Shown here: positions 1-6,900 of the stretch, piece by piece
Numbering within the stretch: the stretch's first letter is position 1
Layout of the letters: each line of letters opens with the position of its first letter
Assembly: GCA_902984215.1 (NCBI GenBank)
Contig: CADWAF010002358.1
Location: 1 to 20,607 of the forward strand
Length of the DNA: 20,607 bases
Reading direction: 5' to 3'
From: Willaertia magna
Lineage: Eukaryota > Heterolobosea > Eutetramitea > Acrasida > Naegleriidae
Notes under the pieces: model-generated
Seen by the model: only the letters and a program-made list of their open reading frames with translations
What the model was told of the DNA's origin: nothing
Databases searched by the model: none
Made by a program: the position numbers and the translations under genes

Positions 1-1839
1 GATGATGGAAGTAATTTTTATATTCCAGCTAATGATAAACCAATACTTACTTTTTCAAGTAACCATTTCATGGATGAAGATAATGCCGGTAATACTTCCA
101 ATCAACAACAAACATCTACTACTAGTAATCAACCAAATAATGAAAATGGTAATTCCTCTCCTTTGACACCTTCTGGACATCGATCTTTCTTTCCTTCTTT
201 AAATAATAGCAACAACAGAATTAAGAAAAGACAACCTAAACAACAATCTTCAACTACTGATCAATCTTCTCCATTATTATCTGGTGGTAATTTTTATAAT
301 CCTTCACAAAATAGTAGTCCTTTAGGTGGAAATAATCAAGACGTTTTTGGATATAGTACTTCATCTTCTTACAGTATCCCTACGTTTCAACCAAGACATG
401 AAATGTGGAACAGTGAGCCTATAGTTAGTAATAATCAAAATATTCAGCAACAACAATATGATAATAGTAATATGCTTGGTAATTATGGAGTGTTAAGTAA
501 TACTAATAATTATCCAAAAGAACCTCCACAACAAACTTTTGGTCACAATAATGTCAATAGCAATAATAATTTAAATAATACTGTAACAACTAATAATGTC
601 AATCAAACAAATCAAAAGAAAGAATTTGTACCTGTAAATAGAAAAGTATATACATTTAATAAGAAGAAAATTGTTTTTTGTTCATTTATATTTATTGTCT
701 TATTTATTTTATTATTTTTTATTGGTAATTTTGTTTATGAAAGGTATTTTGGTCAACCATATTATGATATTTCTGATTTATTGGCAACTACAAATAATAA
801 ATTAGAAGAAATTAAGAATAGTTTTAGAAAAGTACAAGAATTAGAAAATGTAAGAGAAAGAAAGGTAGAAGTAGATGATACAGAAGTTCTTGTAAGTAAG
901 GGAAATGAAGAAGAGGAAAAGAAAAAGAAACGTAGGGCCAAGAAAAGAGTAAATAAAAAGAGAAAGGAAAGGCCTGTAAGGGTAGAGGAAGAAAGTACTG
1001 AAAAAGTAAATAACGAAGAAAACACCAATGAAATAATTAGGGAAATTGAAAGAAAACAAGAAGAAGAACAAAATAAAGAAGAACCAATTCAAGTACAGAA
1101 AGAAGAATCTAATACAGTAATTAATGAAGTTAAACAAAATGAAGAAAGTGTTCCTCCTCCACCTGTTGTTGAACAAAATCCTTTGGAACAACAACCAGAA
1201 GTAAAGAAAGAAGTATCTACTGTTCCAGAAGCTGAGAAGAAAGAGGAAGAAGTAAAGACCGCAATACCTCCAACACCTGAGGTGCCTAATGAACAGGTCA
1301 ACCAAGTAAATCAAGAGAAAGCTAATGAAGTTGAACATTCAATTAGTAATTTAGTAGAAGAACTTAAAAAAGAAAATGAGGCTGTAAATATTCCTAAAGA
1401 AAAAGAACCAGTAGTAGCCCCTAAGAAACAACAAAAGAAAAAGGTTGTCAAAAAACAACAAAAGAAAAAGATACAAATCCCTCAAGAATTATTTGACAGA
1501 ATTTATTCCATTACAGGTAAGAAAGGTAATAAAAGAAAAGCAAATGAAATTCAAAGAATAGATGACAAAATTGAAAAGTTTTTGGATCATCTAACTTACG
1601 ATGATTATGACACCTTACCAAGAAGAGAAAGAGATTTAATTGATAAATATTTAGATATGAAAGAAAGAGAAAAGAAAAACAAAAGACAACAAAAGAAAAA
1701 ACAAAATAAGAAGAAAAGGAGATTTGTAAATCCTTACGAATTTGATTATTCTGGCGACGAAGATGGAACCGAACCAAACCTCAGAAGTAATTATCATGAT
1801 TCTTTTGGTACAGATATACATGACGATGATGAGATGTAA
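1..1839 (+). CDS. 5'-truncated single-pass membrane protein, Asn/Gln-rich then Lys/Glu-rich
   Basis: The frame is open from base 1, so the first visible Met (position 70) is probably internal and the gene continues off the left edge. Counting from that Met (589 residues): about 1-195 are low-complexity Asn/Ser/Gln-rich sequence; about 201-222 form one strongly hydrophobic segment (IVFCSFIFIVLFILLFFIG) preceded by Lys residues, read as a transmembrane helix; about 235-480 are highly charged Lys/Glu/Gln sequence with probable coiled-coil character; about 485-550 (IPQELFDRIYSITGKKG onward) look more like a folded domain; the tail is acidic. No signal peptide or catalytic motif is seen. I do not recognise a family. 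The bipolar layout would suit a membrane-anchored scaffold, but that is inference. Stop is TAA. Confidence 0.75.
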   Translation, partial: DDGSNFYIPANDKPILTFSSNHFMDEDNAGNTSNQQQTSTTSNQPNNENGNSSPLTPSGHRSFFPSLNNSNNRIKKRQPKQQSSTTDQSSPLLSGGNFYNPSQNSSPLGGNNQDVFGYSTSSSYSIPTFQPRHEMWNSEPIVSNNQNIQQQQYDNSNMLGNYGVLSNTNNYPKEPPQQTFGHNNVNSNNNLNNTVTTNNVNQTNQKKEFVPVNRKVYTFNKKKIVFCSFIFIVLFILLFFIGNFVYERYFGQPYYDISDLLATTNNKLEEIKNSFRKVQELENVRERKVEVDDTEVLVSKGNEEEEKKKKRRAKKRVNKKRKERPVRVEEESTEKVNNEENTNEIIREIERKQEEEQNKEEPIQVQKEESNTVINEVKQNEESVPPPPVVEQNPLEQQPEVKKEVSTVPEAEKKEEEVKTAIPPTPEVPNEQVNQVNQEKANEVEHSISNLVEELKKENEAVNIPKEKEPVVAPKKQQKKKVVKKQQKKKIQIPQELFDRIYSITGKKGNKRKANEIQRIDDKIEKFLDHLTYDDYDTLPRRERDLIDKYLDMKEREKKNKRQQKKKQNKKKRRFVNPYEFDYSGDEDGTEPNLRSNYHDSFGTDIHDDDEM

Positions 1840-1891
1840 TTAGATATTAGGTTTTGATCTTTTGAACCGTATGTACAGTATCCTAGTTTGT

Positions 1892-1897
1892 AATAAA
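1892..1897 (+). terminator. Poly(A) signal AATAAA for the membrane-protein gene
   Basis: Canonical AATAAA, 52 nt after the upstream stop codon and well before the EF-hand start at 2024. It is a sequence match only; no cleavage site is visible. Confidence 0.5.
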
Positions 1898-2023
1898 TAT
1901 TGAGCTCATTTATCCAATTATATAATTAATTTGACTAATATCTAATTTCGTCTGGCAATTTTGGATTTTCTACAATTACTCAAAAGTTTTAATCAATAAA
2001 AATTACCTCACTGTTGAATAGAG

Positions 2024-2770
2024 ATGATAAAACGACTTCTTTCAAAGATAGCCTCGTTGTTTAAGGGAAACAAGAAACAACAAATTCATCCTAACGGCAA
2101 CAATAGTACTGGAAATAAAACAACAAAGGATAAATCGCACAAGAATAAGCAGAAACCGCTTGTTAATACATCTTCCTTTGCTAATACTAAATCAGAACCC
2201 ACGCTGCAAAGAGCAGAAAGTGACTTAAACACTCCAACCCAGCAAGCGCAAAGATTAAGGGTTGTTTTCGATATTTTAGATTCCAACCACGATGGAAAAC
2301 TTAATGGCGAGGAGATATCGAATTTCATAAAATCAGTTTATAAATACAGTAATATAACGCCTAACTTTCTGCCCTGCGAAATTGAAAGTAAGATGAACGA
2401 AGTAACATTCATGCAATTCGTTAGGTTATTGCATAGTTCTGACGAAGATAGTCCTGGTTCTGAATTATTTACAAAGTTATCAGCAGAAGAGGAAGGCTCA
2501 AATAAAGAATTAATTAAAACAGATTCAATGTCCGCAGTATTGCCTTTTGCTGCTCAAGTAAAATGGAAAGAGGCTGAACTGAAAGAAGCATTTACACAGA
2601 TATTTGATGTAAACCGAGATGGAGTAATAACTAGTTCAGAATTTAAAAAGGTTTCGTCGTCTATAGGTTTAGAAAATTTATTATCAGATGATGAGATTAA
2701 ACATTTATTTAAATCGGTATCTGAAAATGGTACTCTAAATTTCCAACAATTTGCCAAGTTATCTTGCTAA
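2024..2770 (+). CDS. EF-hand calcium-binding protein (calmodulin-like, two canonical loops)
   Basis: 248 residues. An in-frame TGA at 2015-2017 fixes the start at 2024. The first 15 residues (MIKRLLSKIASLFKG) look like a basic amphipathic helix and lead into a Lys/Asn/Ser linker to about residue 65. Two canonical 12-residue EF-hand loops follow: residues 86-97 (DSNHDGKLNGEE) and 195-206 (DVNRDGVITSSE), each with acidic or Asn/Thr ligands at positions 1, 3, 5, 9 and Glu at 12. Each is followed by a degenerate partner (NEVTFMQFVRLL, GTLNFQQFAKL) lacking ligands, giving two EF-hand pairs with one working loop each. Probably a Ca2+ sensor, perhaps membrane-associated through its N-terminus (inference). 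It uses visibly more G/C-ending codons than the OCRL-like gene next door. Confidence 0.88.
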   Translation: MIKRLLSKIASLFKGNKKQQIHPNGNNSTGNKTTKDKSHKNKQKPLVNTSSFANTKSEPTLQRAESDLNTPTQQAQRLRVVFDILDSNHDGKLNGEEISNFIKSVYKYSNITPNFLPCEIESKMNEVTFMQFVRLLHSSDEDSPGSELFTKLSAEEEGSNKELIKTDSMSAVLPFAAQVKWKEAELKEAFTQIFDVNRDGVITSSEFKKVSSSIGLENLLSDDEIKHLFKSVSENGTLNFQQFAKLSC

Positions 2771-2781
2771 GATTTTTTAAA

Positions 2782-2787
2782 AATAAA
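2782..2787 (+). terminator. Poly(A) signal AATAAA for the EF-hand gene
   Basis: AATAAA inside an A-rich run, 11 nt after the EF-hand stop codon. Confidence 0.45.
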
Positions 2788-2879
2788 AAAACTGTACATA
2801 ACATGGGCATTGTAGTTTTGAAAAAGGAGGGTAAAATTGTCATCCTTCAAACATCACTGATGACAAAAATTCAAAAAAA

Positions 2880-5141
2880 ATGTTTAGCAGTAATCTCTCG
2901 GATCACTCTGTAATTTTACCTGGTCCACCTCTATCAGGTGGCAATAATAACAATAATACTTCAAAACAACCATTAGATAAAAAAGAACAATATATTCAAC
3001 AACAATTAAAATTAAAGAAACATTTATATACAGAAGTAAATAAAATTAAAATAGCAATTGGTACTTGGAATGTCAATTCTAAATTACCTAATTTAGTTAA
3101 TACAAGTATATCTAATTTTTTACAAATTAATGAACAACCTGAAATTATTGCAATTGGATTACAAGAGATTGATATGACAGCTGAAGCAATGTTAAAAAAA
3201 GAAACCGAATCTAAAAATGAATGGTTAACAATTTTAGAAACAGAATTAAACTATTCAAGTACTAAAAATAAATATATTAGAATTGCAGATAAACAATTAG
3301 TTGGAATGTGTATTGCAGTATTTGTAAATGATAAAATTTATAAATATATTACAAATATAAATATTGAAAGTTTAGCTTTAGGAGCAATGAATGTTATGGG
3401 AAATAAAGGAGGTATTGGAATTAGATTTAAATTATTTAATTCAAGTATTTGTTTTGTAACTTCACATTTAGCACCACATATGGGTGCAATTACAAAACGT
3501 AATCAAAACTATTTTGATATTTATAATAATTTAACATTTCCAAAATTAGATGAAGATTTAAATGATAATGATAATTTAAATGAATTAATGATTGGAGATC
3601 AACATGATTATTATTTTTGGTTTGGAGATTTAAATTATAGAATTGATGGATTAGAAAGAGATCAAGTAACAGAAATGTTATCTACACATCATAATAATCA
3701 AATATTAAATACAAATAATGTGAATATTAAAAATATACAATTACTTTTAGAGAATGATCAATTAACAAGAGAGAGAATGGGTGGTAGAGTATTTATTGGA
3801 TTTAAAGAAGGTAAAATTAATTTCTTACCAACTTATAAATATGATCCTGGAACATTACAATTTGATTCAAGTGAAAAGAGAAGAGTACCTGCTTATACAG
3901 ATCGTATTTTATGGAAAGGTAAATTTAGAGATATTGTAAAACAATTAAATTATTGTAATCATGTTAATTGTTTAATTTCTGATCATTTACCTGTCACTAG
4001 TCTATTTGAAGTTGATATTTATAATGAAGTTGATTATAAAAAGAAACAATTAAAAGAAATGATTATTAAAGAATATAATAATTTATTAAATAATAATTAT
4101 GGTTCAAATAATAATAATTTAATACAATTAAGTTGTAATGAAATATATTTTGAAAATGTTAGATTTAATATTCCACAATCTATTCATTTCTATATTAAGA
4201 ATATTTCACAAAATGTATGTGAATATTTATTTGTTTCAAATAAGGGTTTAGATCCTACTAAAATTGGTGAAGATTGGTTAATTGATGTTTCTCCAATGAA
4301 TGGTTTAATTTTACCTAATGAACAAGTTGAAATTAAATTAACATGTTGTTTTAATTTACAAAATTCTAAAAATTATAATTTAAATTTAATTAATTCTCAT
4401 TTTGAAGATAATTTAATGATTCATATTGAAAATGGTAAAGATTATTTTATTAGAGTTTATGGTAATTATTTAATTAGTTGTTATGGAAATACTTTAGAAC
4501 ATTTAGTTACATGTTATCAACCTGTTAGAAGTACATCTACATCTGTAATTAAAAAGAAGAAACAACAATTAACCATTCCTAAAGAATTATTCTTTTTATG
4601 TGATTATATATTTAAATATGGATTAAGAGAAGAAGGATTATTTCAACAACAAGGTACATTAGAACAAATAAGAGAATGTAGAGAATTATTAGATCAAGGA
4701 CAATCTTTATCTAAACATTACACTGGTAATATACATTCAATATGTAATTGTTTAATTACATTTTTAGAAAATTTATGTGATCCAATTATTTCAAGTCCAT
4801 TAACTTATAGAAAATTAATGGAATATTATTTAGATGAAGAGAAATGTAAAAATATAATTGCTAATGAATTATCTAAAACTCATTATCATGTATTTTTATA
4901 TTTATGTATGTTTTTAAGAGAAGTTTTAATGAATAGTGATGCTAATGATTTGACAGCAGATGTTTTAGCTCAAGGATTTGCAGATGTAATGATTAGATCA
5001 CCACAACATTTACCAATTGATTTAAAAAAGAAACATGTAAAGTGTAAAATTCAAATTCTAAAATATTTCTTAACTGATGAATTTCATTCAAAATTAATGG
5101 ATAAAGAAGATGATCAATTATTTGAAATTCATGGTAAATAA
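2880..5141 (+). CDS. Inositol polyphosphate 5-phosphatase, OCRL/INPP5B type (5-phosphatase + ASH + RhoGAP-like)
   Basis: 753 residues, starting directly after an A-run. Expected reaction: removal of the 5-phosphate from PI(4,5)P2 and related phosphoinositides on endosomal, Golgi and plasma membranes. Family motifs appear in order: GTWNVN (61-66), GLQEID, GNKGG, SHLAPH, FGDLNYR (248-254, catalytic Asp/Asn), PTYKYD, PAYTDRIL (337-344) and SDHLPV (367-372). An ASH-like beta domain spans about 400-530 and a RhoGAP-like domain about 560-740 (IPKELFFLCDYIFKYG onward). This order is that of OCRL/INPP5B. In the RhoGAP finger the sequence is GLFQQQG, with Gln589 where active RhoGAPs have Arg, so GTPase activation is unlikely, as I recall for OCRL itself. 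No PH domain or clathrin box is evident at the short Asn-rich N-terminus. Codons are almost all A/T-ending. Confidence 0.95.
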   Translation: MFSSNLSDHSVILPGPPLSGGNNNNNTSKQPLDKKEQYIQQQLKLKKHLYTEVNKIKIAIGTWNVNSKLPNLVNTSISNFLQINEQPEIIAIGLQEIDMTAEAMLKKETESKNEWLTILETELNYSSTKNKYIRIADKQLVGMCIAVFVNDKIYKYITNINIESLALGAMNVMGNKGGIGIRFKLFNSSICFVTSHLAPHMGAITKRNQNYFDIYNNLTFPKLDEDLNDNDNLNELMIGDQHDYYFWFGDLNYRIDGLERDQVTEMLSTHHNNQILNTNNVNIKNIQLLLENDQLTRERMGGRVFIGFKEGKINFLPTYKYDPGTLQFDSSEKRRVPAYTDRILWKGKFRDIVKQLNYCNHVNCLISDHLPVTSLFEVDIYNEVDYKKKQLKEMIIKEYNNLLNNNYGSNNNNLIQLSCNEIYFENVRFNIPQSIHFYIKNISQNVCEYLFVSNKGLDPTKIGEDWLIDVSPMNGLILPNEQVEIKLTCCFNLQNSKNYNLNLINSHFEDNLMIHIENGKDYFIRVYGNYLISCYGNTLEHLVTCYQPVRSTSTSVIKKKKQQLTIPKELFFLCDYIFKYGLREEGLFQQQGTLEQIRECRELLDQGQSLSKHYTGNIHSICNCLITFLENLCDPIISSPLTYRKLMEYYLDEEKCKNIIANELSKTHYHVFLYLCMFLREVLMNSDANDLTADVLAQGFADVMIRSPQHLPIDLKKKHVKCKIQILKYFLTDEFHSKLMDKEDDQLFEIHGK

Positions 5142-5142
5142 A
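5137..5142 (+). terminator. Poly(A) signal AATAAA overlapping the OCRL-like stop codon
   Basis: The hexamer shares the TAA stop (5139-5141). If used, cleavage falls shortly after the stop, giving a very short 3' UTR. Confidence 0.45.
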
Positions 5143-5380
5143 TTGTACTTTATTCGCAATAGAACTGCATGTATTCATACTGTCACTCACCACCAATATA
5201 AAAAATAAAAAAAAATTGAACGAAACAATTTCCATAGAAGAGGAAGTAGACGGTTTTGTTTTTGTCGAAAAGGTAGATAATCAAATTATTAGCGGCACGG
5301 ATAGTAGTTTTGATCGATTTGAAAATAAAACAATAAAACAAAAACATAACAACAACAATAAAAACAACAACAACAATACA
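5142..5380 (+). other. OCRL-like/CHMP6 intergenic region with an unexplained open frame
   Basis: The frame of CHMP6 stays open upstream of its ATG back to 5138 (about 81 codons) but contains no ATG; the nearest near-cognate start is TTG at 5216. From there the translation reads like protein (EEEVDGFVFVEKVDNQ) before turning into an Asn/Lys/Gln run. It also contains a short unrelated uORF (ATG at 5170, 10 codons). It is most simply the 5' UTR of CHMP6. An alternative N-terminal exon or a gene remnant is possible. Confidence 0.5.
5348..5380 (+). repeat. AAC/CAA-rich tract ending at the CHMP6 ATG
   Basis: Imperfect AAC triplets (seven AAC units interrupted by AAT and AAA) run up to the CHMP6 start codon. 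G-free CAA tracts are usually unstructured in RNA. Confidence 0.7.
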
Positions 5381-6004
5381 ATGGGTATATTATTATCAAT
5401 ATTTGGAGGTAAAAAAGAAAGTAAAGTCAATGAACATGATAAAGCAGTATTGGAATTAAAAACACAAAGAGATAAAATTAAAATGTATCAAAAGAAGATA
5501 CAAACAGTAATTCTAAAAGAAACAGATATAGCTAGACAATTAGTAAAAGATGGAAAGAAAGATAAAGCTTTATTAGCATTAAAAAAGAAAAAGTATCAAG
5601 AAACATTATTAGATAAAACACAAAAACAATTAGATAATTTACAAAAGATGGTTGATGAAATTGAATTTGCTCAAATAGAAAAACAAGTATTTGAAGGATT
5701 AAAACAAGGTAAAGATGCATTAAATAGTTTACAAAAGGAAATGGGTACTTTAGAAGATATTGAAAAATTAATGGAAGAATCTAGAGAAGCAATTGAATAT
5801 CAAGAAGAAATAAGTAGAATAATTAGTCAAAGTTTAACTAATGAAGAATTAGAAGATGCAGAAGAAGATTTAAATAACTTAGAAGCTGAAATGTTAAAAG
5901 AGAATTTACCTGCAGTTAAGAAGGAACCTTTACCTAAAGTAACAAAGCCTTCAGAGATTGAGATAGAAGAAGAAGAAGAAACAGAAGAGCCAATTAAGGT
6001 TTAA
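5381..6004 (+). CDS. CHMP6: ESCRT-III subunit CHMP6/Vps20
   Basis: 207 residues; the start is chosen because MG at 1-2 gives the N-myristoylation site typical of CHMP6/Vps20 and aligns with the family start (MGxLxxxFGxKK...). The basic N-terminal Snf7 core follows: KVNEHDKAVLELKTQRDKI, KKIQ, ARQLVKDGKKDKALLALKKK (51-70) and a second helix through about 145. The acidic C-terminal half carries LPAVKKEPLP (176-185), resembling the MIM2 motif by which CHMP6 binds the Vps4 MIT domain, then an acidic end (EIEIEEEEETEEP). Role: links ESCRT-II to Snf7/CHMP4 polymer assembly in multivesicular body formation. The length matches the family (about 200). The stop lies 10 nt from the stop of the opposing dynein light chain gene. 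Confidence 0.94.
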   Translation: MGILLSIFGGKKESKVNEHDKAVLELKTQRDKIKMYQKKIQTVILKETDIARQLVKDGKKDKALLALKKKKYQETLLDKTQKQLDNLQKMVDEIEFAQIEKQVFEGLKQGKDALNSLQKEMGTLEDIEKLMEESREAIEYQEEISRIISQSLTNEELEDAEEDLNNLEAEMLKENLPAVKKEPLPKVTKPSEIEIEEEEETEEPIKV

Positions 6005-6007
6005 TAA

Positions 6008-6013
6008 TTTATT
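6008..6013 (-). terminator. Poly(A) signal AATAAA for the dynein light chain gene
   Basis: On the minus strand AATAAA begins one base after the TAA stop, inside the 10-nt gap to CHMP6. Normal cleavage 10-30 nt downstream would fall inside the CHMP6 coding sequence on the other strand. Confidence 0.5.
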
Positions 6014-6014
6014 A

Positions 6015-6459
6015 TTACACTCTAACTGCGAATACAGTTGCAACACAATGTATTGTATCATTGAACCAATACTCTGAGATCATTTGATCAGTTGATTGAC
6101 CTTCCCAATGAGCAATACATGATGATTGTAGACCCGCTCCTGTTCTTTGCATTATAATACAAGTAACTACATATTTATAAGGCTTTCCTGTTACTTTTCC
6201 ATTATTATCGGGAAGTAACATTTGTTCTTGATTATTTTGTAATCCTTTTAGTATTCCTTCAATAATTGTAGATATCCATGTATCTACTTTAGTACTATAT
6301 TGTACATCTTTAAGTACTGTATTTATACTTTCTCTTATTATTCCTTTAATTTTATTATCATCTATTGTTACAGATGTCTAATATATTTCTATTCTAATTC
6401 TATTATTTATCTAAAAATTATCTTACCTCAAACTCTTCCCTTACTACTTGCGATGTCAT
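6015..6459 (-). CDS. DYNLT: Tctex-type dynein light chain (DYNLT), two exons
   Basis: Two exons on the minus strand: 6459-6427 (MTSQVVREEFE) and 6377-6015, joined in phase 0 across a 49-nt intron, giving 131 residues. Exon 1 is too short to show as a separate frame; it was found by extending the reading frame upstream to a GTAAG donor and an ATG that follows an A-run. The C-terminal half is diagnostic: GKPYKYVVTCIIMQRTGAGL, then a Cys/Trp strand (SSCIAHWEGQSTD) and final beta strands (TIHCVATVFAVRV), as in DYNLT1. The N-terminal part (DDNKIKGIIRESINTVLKD) is the expected helical pair. It is a subunit of cytoplasmic or flagellar dynein that dimerises and binds the intermediate chain. Length is somewhat over DYNLT1 (113). 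Confidence 0.93.
6378..6426 (-). other. Intron of the dynein light chain gene (49 nt)
   Basis: Minus-strand donor GTAAGA at 6426 and acceptor TATTAG ending at 6378. Removal joins REEFE to TSVTID in phase 0 and restores a full-length Tctex protein. Confidence 0.88.
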
Positions 6460-6504
6460 TTTTTTTGTAGTTTGCTTCGAAAAGTAGTTGGTAAAGAAGA
6501 GAGC

Positions 6505-6521
6505 TTTCGTAACTCGAAAGA
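6505..6521. promoter_or_regulatory. Inverted repeat CTTTCG-N5-CGAAAG in the divergent promoter
   Basis: A perfect 6-bp inverted repeat with a 5-nt spacer, in the 165-bp region between the dynein light chain start (6459) and the ORF at 6625. A TTCGAA palindrome lies nearby (6476-6481). CpG-containing words are rare in this AT-rich DNA, so a transcription-factor site is plausible. This is not shown. Confidence 0.3.
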
Positions 6522-6624
6522 AATAAAAAGGAGGCAAAATTTATAATAATTATTGATCCTCTATTTATTGAAAGAAATTCATCGTTATTGTAAAGATATT
6601 TCAACAATAAATTTAATAAAAAAA

Positions 6625-6900
6625 ATGGAAAATGAAAACAATAATAAACTTTGTTTTTTTAAACCTAAATTTGATATAGACATTGATGACGTTGACTTTT
6701 GGAATAAAGTTTTAAAACATTTAGAAATTGTTGAAAATGGTACTACTGGTCCTTTTAAAATTAATTTAAAGAACAAACTATTAGATAATTCCTTTAGTGA
6801 TATTGAAATTATTGTCAATGCTCATTGTCTTCAACAAAAAAGAAAAAAATGTCAATCAAAGACAACAACAATAAAGAAGAAAAAACAAGAAATATTTTAA
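6625..6900 (+). CDS. Uncharacterised 91-residue ORF overlapping the Mut7-C gene
   Basis: The ATG at 6625 follows a run of A residues, the pattern seen at most starts here. The first 70 residues look like folded protein (PKFDIDIDDVDFWNKVLKHL, then LLDNSFSDIEIIVN). The SDIEIIV stretch is reminiscent of the opening of a BTB domain, which would then be cut off. The end turns into Lys-rich sequence where it overlaps the Mut7-C frame by 52 nt. It may be a small gene, a decayed fragment, or the 5' end of the Mut7-C gene joined by a small intron (for example GT at 6797 to AG at 6861, which restores frame) or by an indel or frameshift in the A-tract. I cannot decide between these. Confidence 0.4.
   Translation: MENENNNKLCFFKPKFDIDIDDVDFWNKVLKHLEIVENGTTGPFKINLKNKLLDNSFSDIEIIVNAHCLQQKRKKCQSKTTTIKKKKQEIF
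6843..6849 (+). other. A7 heptamer, possible -1 slip site between overlapping frames
   Basis: Read in the upstream ORF's frame this is A_AAA_AAA, the X_XXY_YYZ form of -1 frameshift sites. A -1 slip here moves translation exactly into the Mut7-C frame, at its ATG. A one-base length error in this homopolymer would have the same effect. Confidence 0.25.

Noticed and set aside
841..1338. Long minus-strand reading frames opposite the first gene
   Set aside because: They mirror the Lys/Glu-rich repeats of the plus-strand gene as Phe/Leu/Ser-rich sequence, with no domain signal or start context.
2823..2834. Shine-Dalgarno-like AAGGAGGG before the OCRL-like gene, and a similar GGAGG at 6531-6535
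   Set aside because: The window is eukaryotic nuclear DNA with introns, and the spacing to the ATGs is wrong, so these are chance purine runs.
5216..5380. N-terminal extension of CHMP6 from a TTG codon as the annotated start
   Set aside because: TTG is not a usual start in eukaryotes, and the ATG at 5381 gives the conserved myristoylated MG start. Kept only as a finding.
2880..6004. OCRL-like and CHMP6 genes as a co-transcribed endosomal unit
   Set aside because: They lie on the same strand and have related roles, but there is a 239-nt gap, the first gene has its own stop-overlapping poly(A) signal, and unrelated genes flank them. Adjacency alone is weak evidence.
6553..6624. Upstream extension of the 91-codon ORF from TTG
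   Set aside because: A non-ATG start; the ATG at 6625 follows the A-run seen at other starts.
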